Positions 8,149 through 15,758 of a stretch of DNA of 64,000 nucleotides are shown here, piece by piece (positions within the stretch are counted from its first letter, which is position 1; every line of letters begins with the position of its first letter). A program made the translations under genes and the position numbers. The notes under the pieces were generated by a model. The model was not told the DNA's origin and ran no database searches. It saw only the letters and a list, made by a program, of their open reading frames with translations. Origin of the DNA: Alphaproteobacteria bacterium (GTDB taxonomy: Bacteria > Pseudomonadota > Alphaproteobacteria > Rhodobacterales > Rhodobacteraceae); assembly GCA_030424865.1 (NCBI GenBank), contig JAUHVR010000019.1, positions 52,646 through 116,645 of the forward strand, given 5' to 3'.

Positions 8149-9159
8149 ATGAGCTTGGATACTTCCGTGTCAAAGGCGGCCAAGCCGCATGATGTGCTGG
8201 CTCAGGTGCTGGCAGATGAAATGCAGGCTGTAAATGGATTGATCCGTGAACGGATGGCGTCCGAACACGCGCCACGCATTCCCGAGGTCACCGCCCACCT
8301 GGTCGAGGCCGGCGGCAAGCGCCTGCGGCCGATGCTGACCCTGGCCGCCGCGCGGCTGTGTGGCTACGACGGGCCCTATCACGTGCACCTGGCCGCGACG
8401 GTCGAATTCATCCACACCGCAACCCTGCTGCACGACGACGTGGTCGACGAAAGCGAACAGCGCCGTGGGCGGCCCACGGCCAATCTGCTGTGGGACAACA
8501 AGAGCTCGGTCCTGGTGGGCGATTACCTTTTTGCGCGGTCGTTCCAGCTGATGACCGACACCGGCAACATGCGGGTGCTTCGGATCCTGTCGAACGCAGC
8601 GGCGACCATTGCCGAAGGCGAGGTGCTGCAGATGACCGCGGCGCAGGATCTGGGCACGGACGAGTCGGTCTATCTGAAGGTCGTGCGCGGCAAGACAGCG
8701 GCGCTGTTCTCGGCGGCCACCGAGGTGGGCGGCGTGATCGCGGGCGCCGATGAGGCGCATGTGCAGGCGCTTTTCGACTACGGTGATGCGCTGGGGATCG
8801 CCTTTCAGATCGCCGATGACCTGCTGGATTACCAAGGCGACAGCGGCGCAACAGGCAAGAACGTCGGCGACGACTTTCGCGAGCGCAAGCTGACCCTGCC
8901 GGTGATCAAGGCTGTGGCGGCGGCGGATACCGAAGAACGCGCCTTCTGGTCCCGCACCATCGAGAAGGGTCGCCAAGGCGAGGGCGATCTGGAGCACGCC
9001 ATTTCGCTGCTGCACAAACATGGCGCGCTGACGGCCACGCGGGACGATGCCTTTGGCTGGTCCGCCAAGGCCCGCGCCGCGCTTGAGGTGCTGCCGCAAA
9101 GCGACCTGCGCGATACGCTGATCGACCTGTCGGACTACGTGGTGGCGCGGCTCAACTGA
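8149..9159 (+). CDS. ispB: Polyprenyl (octa-/decaprenyl) diphosphate synthase
   Basis: Builds the long isoprenoid side chain of ubiquinone from FPP/GPP and IPP. In this group the product is usually decaprenyl (Q10), but chain length cannot be read with certainty. It has 336 residues and both aspartate-rich motifs, LLHDDVVDES (first) and IADDLLDYQGD (second), plus GGKRLRP for substrate binding. GGGAG lies upstream of the ATG at 8149, and an in-frame GTG one codon earlier is less likely. Its 3' end overlaps the convergent ispE by 8 bases. Confidence 0.93.
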   Translation: MSLDTSVSKAAKPHDVLAQVLADEMQAVNGLIRERMASEHAPRIPEVTAHLVEAGGKRLRPMLTLAAARLCGYDGPYHVHLAATVEFIHTATLLHDDVVDESEQRRGRPTANLLWDNKSSVLVGDYLFARSFQLMTDTGNMRVLRILSNAAATIAEGEVLQMTAAQDLGTDESVYLKVVRGKTAALFSAATEVGGVIAGADEAHVQALFDYGDALGIAFQIADDLLDYQGDSGATGKNVGDDFRERKLTLPVIKAVAAADTEERAFWSRTIEKGRQGEGDLEHAISLLHKHGALTATRDDAFGWSAKARAALEVLPQSDLRDTLIDLSDYVVARLN

Positions 9160-9982
9160 GCTCGCAGTCCACGACCCACCAGTCGGGGTGCGCCGAGGCC
9201 AGCTCGGATGCGGCCATCTGCGCCTGCGCCTTGGTTGCATACAAGCCAAAGCAGGTCGCGCCAGACCCTGACATACGAGCCAGCAAATTGCCGCCCGTCA
9301 TGGTCAAATCGCCCAGAACCTGCTCAATGACCCGAGCCTGACCCATCGCCGGGACCTCGAGGTCATTGCGTTGTGCCGAAAGCCAGTCTGCACAGGCGGA
9401 GACGTCGCGAAATTCCGGAACCTGTGATGGCATCGGCGCGTTTTCCTTGCTCATCAGCGCCCTGAAGACTGCCGGAGTGGCAACCGAAGCGCCCGGATTG
9501 ACCAAAACGGCTGGCAGAGTTGGCAGCGTGATCGGGCGCACGATCTCTCCGATCCCGGACATCCGCGCGGCGCGTGCCAGCGCGCAGACCGGCACATCGG
9601 CGCCAAGCGCCTCCAATCCACCCGGGATGTCCACGCCGCGCAGATCCGCGATTGCGCGCAGCGCGGCGGCGGCGTCCGAGGTCCCGCCACCGATTCCGGC
9701 CTGCGCGGGCAGGTTCTTTTCAAGGCCAAACGCCAGATTGTCCTGCCCCAGAAACACGGCCGCCTGCAGGATCGAGTTCGACGCATCGGTCGGGACATGC
9801 CGCGCCTTGGGGCCAAAGACGTCCAGCGTCAGCCCCTGCCCTTCGCGCAGCGTCAACACATCGCCCACATCGGCAAAGGCCACAAGCGAATCGAGCCGGT
9901 GATAGCCGTCCGCACGCTGGCCGGTGACATGCAGGGTCAGGTTGATCTTGGCGGGCGCAAAGGCCTTAGTCACCACCGCCAT
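9152..9982 (-). CDS. ispE: 4-diphosphocytidyl-2-C-methyl-D-erythritol kinase
   Basis: Phosphorylates CDP-methylerythritol in the non-mevalonate isoprenoid pathway, which supplies the substrate for the neighbouring polyprenyl synthase. This 276-residue GHMP kinase has the N-terminal APAKINLTLHVTGQRADGYH and the ATP loop LPAQAGIGGGTSDAAAALR. The C-terminal MSGSGATCFGLY motif is also typical. It starts inside the last 17 bases of the upstream TPR gene (coupled), and its stop overlaps the end of the convergent synthase gene. Confidence 0.95.
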   Translation of the reverse strand: MAVVTKAFAPAKINLTLHVTGQRADGYHRLDSLVAFADVGDVLTLREGQGLTLDVFGPKARHVPTDASNSILQAAVFLGQDNLAFGLEKNLPAQAGIGGGTSDAAAALRAIADLRGVDIPGGLEALGADVPVCALARAARMSGIGEIVRPITLPTLPAVLVNPGASVATPAVFRALMSKENAPMPSQVPEFRDVSACADWLSAQRNDLEVPAMGQARVIEQVLGDLTMTGGNLLARMSGSGATCFGLYATKAQAQMAASELASAHPDWWVVDCELS

Positions 9983-11690
9983 TGGCCACTTTCAGGGGCT
10001 CTGCGCCTTCTTCTTCCAGGACAACGTCCAGCCCAACTTCCAGTTTGCGGCGGATGCGGTCCACGTCCGCGGGTTCGGCAGCGGTGCCGTGGTCGGCAAA
10101 GCTCAGCGCCCGTTTCCACTGGAATTCGGCCTCGCGCTTGCGGCCGACCGCCCAATAGACGTCGCCCAAATGGTCGTTCACGATCGGGTCGATCGGCATC
10201 AATTCGGCCGCGCGCTCCATGTGGCCGACGGCCTCGTCATAGCGGCCCAGCTTGTAGAGCACCCAGCCCAGAGAATCGACGATGTAGCCACTTTGCGGAC
10301 GTTCCGCGACGGCGGTTTCGATCATCGACAGCGCCTCGTCCAGCTTGATCTGCTTTTGCACCAGCGAATAGCCAAGATAGTTCAGCACCTGCGGCTGGTT
10401 CGGGTTCAGCTCCAGCGCCTTGCGGAAATCGGCCTCGGCCAGGTCCCACTGATCCAGGCGTTCATAGGTGATGGCGCGGACATAGAACAGGAACCACTCG
10501 GACCGGCCCGGCTCTTCGTGGAGCGCCAAGGCGTTGCTATAGGCCTCGGCGGCTTCGGCGTATTGTTCGTCTTGCCGCATCGCGTCGCCCAGTGCCGTTT
10601 GCACCACGGCCAGATCGCCGTGCGTGCGCGCAAGGCCGCGCAGCACCTCGACCGAGGCCTCGATCTGCCCCGCGTCGCGCAATGCGCCTGCACGGCCAAG
10701 TTCGGCGGCGTGATACGACGCGCTGTCGGTCGGCACCCGTTCATAGGTTTCAACCGCAAGTTCCGGCTGACCCAGCCGCTCCAGCAACTCTGCCGACAGA
10801 AGGATGGCATCGATGTGCGTGGGCGACAGATGTTCGGCGATGCGCGAATAAAGCAGCGTGAAATCATCGTTCGATTCGTTGCTCAGCGCGCCGGCAAGCG
10901 TAAAGAACACCTCCGCGATGCCGTCACGGGCGGTGTCCACATAGGTGAACGGCAGCATGCGCCCGGCTTCGAGATCGGCAACAATCTTGGACAGGCCGGG
11001 GTCCAGATCGGCCCGGAACGAGTCCATGATCAGCTTTTGCGCTTCGTCATTGCGTTCCAGCTGGCTCAGCACCTCGACATTCGCCAGAACGGCCCGGCGG
11101 GTGCGCTGCAGCGCCCCCATGGCACCCGAGGCAAAGATTTCGTCGGCGCGCTCGAAATCGCCGATCGAGGCCAGCGCCATGGCCCTGTGGTAGGCCGCGA
11201 ACCCCTTGAACGCATCTTCCAGCGCGACTTCGTCAAAGGCATCCATGCTGCCTTGCAGCTCGCCCGCTCCCAATTGCGCCCATCCCAGCAGCAGTCCGTC
11301 GACCAGAGGTCCAATGCCCTTGCTGTCGCGGATGCGGGCCTCGAGGTCCGCAAAATCATCGCGTGCGGCGGCCGAGGTGACCAGCGCCATGTTGGCGATC
11401 TGGCTGTCAAATTCATTTGCCTCAAGCGTTTCGGCCATCGTGATCGCGCGATCCAGCCGCCCCATCGAGAAGTTGGCCAGAACGGCCCGTTCCATCATCT
11501 CGGGGTTTCCGGGGTCGGCGCGCAGGGCCCGGGCATAGTATTGCGCAGCGGCGCGATAGTCGCCGTTGAACCCCGCCTGCCGGGCCGCAAGATAGGATCC
11601 GGACAGTCCGCTGCCCGATTGCGCCAACACCGGCCCACCCAAAAGACCGATGGCCACGCCAATCGCCAAAATGATGCTGTTCCGGCTCAC
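9966..11690 (-). CDS. Secreted tetratricopeptide-repeat protein
   Basis: A protein of about 574 residues with an N-terminal signal sequence (SIILAIGVAIGLLGGPVLAQ) followed by many TPR-like helical repeats across the whole length (YRAAAQYYARALRADPGNPEMM, QWDLAEADFRKALELNPNQ, YDEAVGHMERAAELMP). It should be periplasmic or outer-membrane associated and act as a protein-binding scaffold; partners are unknown. The GTG at 11690 is chosen because AGGAG sits correctly before it, though longer starts exist up to 11714. Its stop lies inside the start of ispE, which is translated from the same message. Confidence 0.85.
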   Translation of the reverse strand: MSRNSIILAIGVAIGLLGGPVLAQSGSGLSGSYLAARQAGFNGDYRAAAQYYARALRADPGNPEMMERAVLANFSMGRLDRAITMAETLEANEFDSQIANMALVTSAAARDDFADLEARIRDSKGIGPLVDGLLLGWAQLGAGELQGSMDAFDEVALEDAFKGFAAYHRAMALASIGDFERADEIFASGAMGALQRTRRAVLANVEVLSQLERNDEAQKLIMDSFRADLDPGLSKIVADLEAGRMLPFTYVDTARDGIAEVFFTLAGALSNESNDDFTLLYSRIAEHLSPTHIDAILLSAELLERLGQPELAVETYERVPTDSASYHAAELGRAGALRDAGQIEASVEVLRGLARTHGDLAVVQTALGDAMRQDEQYAEAAEAYSNALALHEEPGRSEWFLFYVRAITYERLDQWDLAEADFRKALELNPNQPQVLNYLGYSLVQKQIKLDEALSMIETAVAERPQSGYIVDSLGWVLYKLGRYDEAVGHMERAAELMPIDPIVNDHLGDVYWAVGRKREAEFQWKRALSFADHGTAAEPADVDRIRRKLEVGLDVVLEEEGAEPLKVANGGGD

Positions 11691-11812
11691 GCAAACTCTC
11701 CTCATCGCTCGCAACTTGCAGAAAGCCTAGAGCGTGGCGTCCAGCGGCGCAATGCGATGGTCGATGACAATCCCGTTGGATCGGCCCTTGTGCGCAAGTT
11801 CCGGCCATTTGG

Positions 11813-12151
11813 TCATCGCATTTCCTGCAAGCCAGCGGTCTGCGCCCAACTCGGCCGCCGAACCGGGCGCCCAGGGGACACACACAGCCGGCGCAGCATT
11901 GCCATCTGACGGGCGGTGAGGTCCGCCTCCAGTGCCACACCAGCTGACTGCGCGTTGGTCCACACGATGCGCCCCGTCATCACTTCGCCCCGCAGGTTCA
12001 GCTTGATGGGGGTGTTTTTCGGCACCATCCTTGGTCCGCGAACACGCAAGCCCGACCGGCTGACGTTGATGACGACTACGCCGATTTCGCCCAGCGGCGT
12101 CTTCAGGACGGCAGGGACATCCGATGCATGTCGGTGGGGGCGATACCGCAT
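11813..12151 (-). CDS. PilZ-domain protein
   Basis: A 112-residue single-domain protein with the PilZ signature INVSRSGLRV ([D/N]xSxxG) and an Arg-rich N-terminus (RYRPHRHASD) in place of the canonical RxxxR. The spacing of the arginines is slightly off, so c-di-GMP binding is likely but not certain. The ATG at 12151 has AAGGAG eight bases upstream, deciding it over a GTG three codons earlier. It is monocistronic, between the TPR gene and ETF-QO. A possible partner is the EAL phosphodiesterase at 2.5 kb. Confidence 0.8.
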   Translation of the reverse strand: MRYRPHRHASDVPAVLKTPLGEIGVVVINVSRSGLRVRGPRMVPKNTPIKLNLRGEVMTGRIVWTNAQSAGVALEADLTARQMAMLRRLCVSPGRPVRRPSWAQTAGLQEMR

Positions 12152-12214
12152 GGCAGGCACTCCTTGGTTTCACCCAAAGGTCGCGCCAGAGCATGAAGCA
12201 AATCTTAAAGTTAA

Positions 12215-12245
12215 AAATGGCGCGGTTTTGAGCCGCGCCATTCTT
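12215..12245. terminator. Bidirectional hairpin terminator downstream of ETF-QO
   Basis: AATGGCGCGG and CCGCGCCATT form a perfect 10-bp stem with a TTTTGAG loop, with A-rich sequence on one side and T-rich sequence on the other. It lies directly after the ETF-QO stop codon on the minus strand. Confidence 0.75.
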
Positions 12246-12250
12246 TGCAC

Positions 12251-13900
12251 TTACATGTTCGGGTAGTTTGGCCCATCGCCGCCCTGCGGGGTCACCCAGT
12301 TGATGTTCTGGCTGGGATCCTTGATGTCGCAGGTCTTGCAGTGCACGCAGTTCTGGAAGTTGACCACGAACTCGGGCTTTCCATCCTTTTCAACCACCTC
12401 GTAGACGCCCGCAGGGCAATAGCGCTGCGCCGGTTCCGCATAGAGCGGCAGGTTGGTCAGGATTGGGACGTTCGGATCTTTCAGCTGCAGATGGCAAGGC
12501 TGGCTTTCTTCGTGGTTCGTCATCGCGAACGACACGTTGGTCAGGCGATCGAAGCTGAGCGTGCCATCGGGCTTGGGATAGTCGATGGGCTCGAACGAAG
12601 CCGCCTGCCCGGTCGCCGCGGCGTCGGTTTTGCCATGCTTCACGGTGCCAAACAGCGACAGTCCGAACAGCGAGTTCGTCCACATGTCGAAGCCACCCAG
12701 CGTCAGGCTGGCGGTCAGGCCATACTTGGACCACAGCGGCTTGACGTTGCGCACCTTCTTCAGGTCCTTGCCGATCGCGCCTTTGCGAACTTCGTCTTCA
12801 TAGGCATGCAGCTCGTCGCCCGCGCGACCGTCCTGTATCGCGGCATAGGCCGCCTCGGCTGCTGCCATGCCCGACAGCATCGCGTTGTGGTTGCCCTTGA
12901 TCCGCGGCACGTTGACCATGCCGACCGAGCACCCCAGCAGCGCCACACCCGAAGCCACCATCTTGGGCATTGACTGATAACCGCCCTCGCTGATCGCGCG
13001 GGCGCCATAGGCGATGCGCTTGCCGCCCTTCAGAAGCTCGGCCACCATCGGATGGTGCTTGAAGCGCTGGAACTCCATGTAGGGGAAAAGATGCGGGTTC
13101 TGATAGTTCAGGTGCACCACAAAGCCCACGTAGACCTGGTTGTTGTCCAGGTGATAGATGAAGGACCCACCGCCCGCATTCGAGTTCAGCGGCCAGCCCA
13201 TGGTGTGGGTGACACTGCCCTCTTTGTGCTTGGCCGGGTCGATCTCCCAGATCTCTTTCATGCCGATGCCGAACTTCTGCGGTTCCATGCCGTCCGACAG
13301 GCCGTATTTCTCGATCACCTCTTTCGACAGCGACCCCCGCACGCCTTCGCCCAGGAAGACATATTTGCCGTGCAGCTCCATGCCCGGCTCGGTGTTGGGA
13401 CCGATCGATCCATCGGGTTCCAGACCAAAGACACCAGCCACGACACCTTTGACTTCACCTTTGTCACCATAGACCAACTCGGACGCGGCCATACCGGGGA
13501 AGATCTCGACGCCCAGCGCCTCGGCCTGTTCGGCCATCCAGCGGCAGACATTGCCCATGCTGACAATATAGTTGCCATGGTTGTTCATCAGTGGCGGCAT
13601 GGGGAAGTTCGGGATGCGCAATGCACCGGCCTCGCCCAGCATGTAGAACTTGTCTTCCTTGACCGGCGTGTTCAGCGGCGCGCCTTTTTCCTTCCAGTCG
13701 GGGATCAGTTTGTTCAGCCCGCAGGGGTCCAGAACCGCGCCCGACAGGATGTGTGCACCGACCTCTGATCCCTTTTCAAGGACGACCACCTGCAGGTCCT
13801 CGTCCAGTTGCTTGAGACGGATCGCAGCAGACAGGCCAGCAGGTCCCGCCCCGACGATCACAACGTCATATTCCATGGTTTCGCGCTGAACCTCGGTCAT
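12251..13900 (-). CDS. Electron transfer flavoprotein-ubiquinone oxidoreductase
   Basis: Passes electrons from ETF, and so from acyl-CoA dehydrogenases such as the one at 24.9 kb, to the ubiquinone pool. It has 549 residues, the normal ETF-QO length. An FAD-binding VVIVGAGPAGLSAAIRLKQ opens the protein. The C-terminal 4Fe-4S ligands appear as CPAGVYEV and NCVHCKTCDIKDP, and the ending GGDGPNYPNM is highly typical. It is a peripheral inner-membrane enzyme and is monocistronic, with a hairpin terminator downstream. ETF alpha and beta genes are not in the window. Confidence 0.97.
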   Translation of the reverse strand: MTEVQRETMEYDVVIVGAGPAGLSAAIRLKQLDEDLQVVVLEKGSEVGAHILSGAVLDPCGLNKLIPDWKEKGAPLNTPVKEDKFYMLGEAGALRIPNFPMPPLMNNHGNYIVSMGNVCRWMAEQAEALGVEIFPGMAASELVYGDKGEVKGVVAGVFGLEPDGSIGPNTEPGMELHGKYVFLGEGVRGSLSKEVIEKYGLSDGMEPQKFGIGMKEIWEIDPAKHKEGSVTHTMGWPLNSNAGGGSFIYHLDNNQVYVGFVVHLNYQNPHLFPYMEFQRFKHHPMVAELLKGGKRIAYGARAISEGGYQSMPKMVASGVALLGCSVGMVNVPRIKGNHNAMLSGMAAAEAAYAAIQDGRAGDELHAYEDEVRKGAIGKDLKKVRNVKPLWSKYGLTASLTLGGFDMWTNSLFGLSLFGTVKHGKTDAAATGQAASFEPIDYPKPDGTLSFDRLTNVSFAMTNHEESQPCHLQLKDPNVPILTNLPLYAEPAQRYCPAGVYEVVEKDGKPEFVVNFQNCVHCKTCDIKDPSQNINWVTPQGGDGPNYPNM

Positions 13901-14008
13901 CGACTTTCCTTCCCCCTGGTCGCGGGCAACAATCTTTCGCGATGACCTAGCCCGCTGCAGGCGCGAAGGTCAATTCTAACACGGCGTCGCAGGGTATATA
14001 TCCGACAT

Positions 14009-14042
14009 GTGTCAGCGCAAAATTGGGCAATTTGTGCGACAC
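14009..14042. promoter_or_regulatory. Imperfect inverted repeat between ETF-QO and greA
   Basis: GTGTC-GCGCAAAATT pairs imperfectly with AATTTGTGCGACAC. It sits in a 267-base divergent spacer that contains no gene. It could be an operator for either direction, and the regulator is unknown. Nothing else in 13901-14167 is recognisable. Confidence 0.35.
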
Positions 14043-14167
14043 TCCCGGAATGCCTTGCAAATCCCGCGCGTCTCGGTTCACTCTTGAAGCACCGCTGGGG
14101 TTGTGAGATCACGCGTGTTTGACATAGGGGGCCGGGACAAGGCCTCGTGACATCCAGGAACAGGTCC

Positions 14168-14638
14168 ATGGAAAAAATACCGATGACCCGCGCGGGCTTT
14201 ACCGCGCTCGAAGCTGAACTCAAGGTGCTCAAATCCGAAGAGCGCCCCGCCGTCATCCAGGCGATTGCCGAGGCGCGCGAGCTGGGCGACCTGAAGGAAA
14301 ACGCGGAATATCACTCGGCGCGCGAAAAGCAGGGCTTCATCGAAGGCCGCATCAAGGAAATCGAAGCGATCATCGGCCTGGCCGAGGTCATCGACCCCAC
14401 CACACTGTCCGGCAGCATCAAGTTCGGCGCGACGGTCACGCTGGTCGATGAAGACACCGACGAAGAAAAGACCTGGCAGATTGTGGGCGAACACGAGGCC
14501 AACATCGAAAAGGGCAAGCTGAACGTCAAATCGCCGATTGCCCGTGCCTTGATCGGCAAGGAAGAGGGCGACAGCGTCGAGGTCCGCACCCCCGGTGGCG
14601 TGCGGTCTTACGAAGTGCTGACCGTCGCCTACGTCTGA
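14168..14638 (+). CDS. greA: Transcription elongation factor GreA
   Basis: Rescues backtracked RNA polymerase by stimulating transcript cleavage. It has 156 residues: an N-terminal coiled coil with acidic tip ([31 protein letters not shown]) and a C-terminal FKBP-like domain ending [16 protein letters not shown]. The ATG at 14168 begins [18 protein letters not shown], the standard GreA start, while upstream in-frame codons are not needed. The following membrane-protein gene starts 22 bases later and is probably co-transcribed. Confidence 0.97.
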   Translation: MEKIPMTRAGFTALEAELKVLKSEERPAVIQAIAEARELGDLKENAEYHSAREKQGFIEGRIKEIEAIIGLAEVIDPTTLSGSIKFGATVTLVDEDTDEEKTWQIVGEHEANIEKGKLNVKSPIARALIGKEEGDSVEVRTPGGVRSYEVLTVAYV

Positions 14639-14660
14639 TCCGCAACCTGGCGAGGCCGCC

Positions 14661-15680
14661 ATGGACGAAACACACGACACCCAGCCGACACCTCCCGGCA
14701 TCTACGATCGGGGGGCGCCTTCTGGCTTTGGCGGACTCGAAATCGTCGCCATTCTGCTGTCGCTCATGTGGCTTGGCGGCAGCATCGCCTTTTTTGCCAG
14801 TACCGATGCACCTGTGACCGGCTATCAGCCGGTGCTGATCGCCGTGGCAATTGTGCTGCCGGTGCTGATGATCTGGGTCGGGGCCGTGACGCTGCGCAGT
14901 CTGCGGGCGCTCAAGGCGGAAACCGACCGGCTCAAAGACAGCATGGACGCCCTGCGCAAGGTCCATGTCGCCCAGATGCAGGCCGCCGAAGGCGGCGGCC
15001 CCTCGGGCATCACCCGCAAGCTCGAAGAGATCTCGGCCGCCCAGCGCAAGACCGAGACGACGCTGGCGATGTTCACCTCGACCCGCGTTGCGCTGCAACC
15101 TTCGGACAGCAGCCAGGACCAACGGGTGACCAAACCCGAACCCGCCACTGAAGAGCCCGCCGATCAGCCCGCGCTGGCGCTTGGCACGCCTGCCGAAGAG
15201 CTGGATCCGCCCCTGCCCAAGGGCGACCTGATCCGCGCGCTGAACTTCCCCGAAACCGCCGAGGATGAGGCCGGATTTGCGGCCCTGCGTCGCGCCCTGC
15301 GGGACCGGCCCACGGCGCAGCTGGTGCAGGCCAGCCAGGACGTGCTGACACTGCTTAGCCAGGATGGCATCTACATGGACGACCTGCGCCCCGACATGGC
15401 CCGCCCCGAGGTCTGGCGCCGCTTCGCCCAGGGCGAGCGCGGACGCCCGATTGCCGCCCTTGGCGGCATCCGGGATCGCTCGTCCCTGGCGCTGACCGCG
15501 GGTCGGATGAAATCCGACCCGATCTTCCGCGACGCGGCGCATCATTTCCTGCGGCTCTTCGACAAGCACTTTGCGGGGTTCGAGGACGAGGCGACGGACG
15601 CCGAGATCTCGGAAATGGCCAACACCCGCACCGCCCGCGCCTTCATGCTGATCGGGCGGGTGACGGGGACATTTTCGTAA
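14661..15680 (+). CDS. Membrane protein with cytoplasmic coiled coil, unknown function
   Basis: A 339-residue protein with two hydrophobic helices near the N-terminus (IVAILLSLMWLGGSIAFF and VLIAVAIVLPVLMIWVG). A charged coiled-coil stretch follows (RSLRALKAETDRLKDSMDALRKV), then a Pro/Glu-rich linker and a helical C-terminal domain of about 150 residues. I do not recognise the family. The layout looks like a conserved Rhodobacteraceae protein, which is inference. It is 22 bases downstream of greA, so it may share that promoter. Confidence 0.7.
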   Translation: MDETHDTQPTPPGIYDRGAPSGFGGLEIVAILLSLMWLGGSIAFFASTDAPVTGYQPVLIAVAIVLPVLMIWVGAVTLRSLRALKAETDRLKDSMDALRKVHVAQMQAAEGGGPSGITRKLEEISAAQRKTETTLAMFTSTRVALQPSDSSQDQRVTKPEPATEEPADQPALALGTPAEELDPPLPKGDLIRALNFPETAEDEAGFAALRRALRDRPTAQLVQASQDVLTLLSQDGIYMDDLRPDMARPEVWRRFAQGERGRPIAALGGIRDRSSLALTAGRMKSDPIFRDAAHHFLRLFDKHFAGFEDEATDAEISEMANTRTARAFMLIGRVTGTFS

Positions 15681-15758
15681 CCACACTGCGGAAAAACCGC
15701 GGGCGGCGGACCTGCGTAGACGCCAATTCACCGGGGGCAGACCAAGGCCAAAGGCCGC

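Noticed and set aside
9924..11909. 661-codon plus-strand frame opposite the TPR gene
   Set aside because: Composition is typical of an antisense shadow of the GC-rich TPR gene, and no ribosome binding site or motif supports it.
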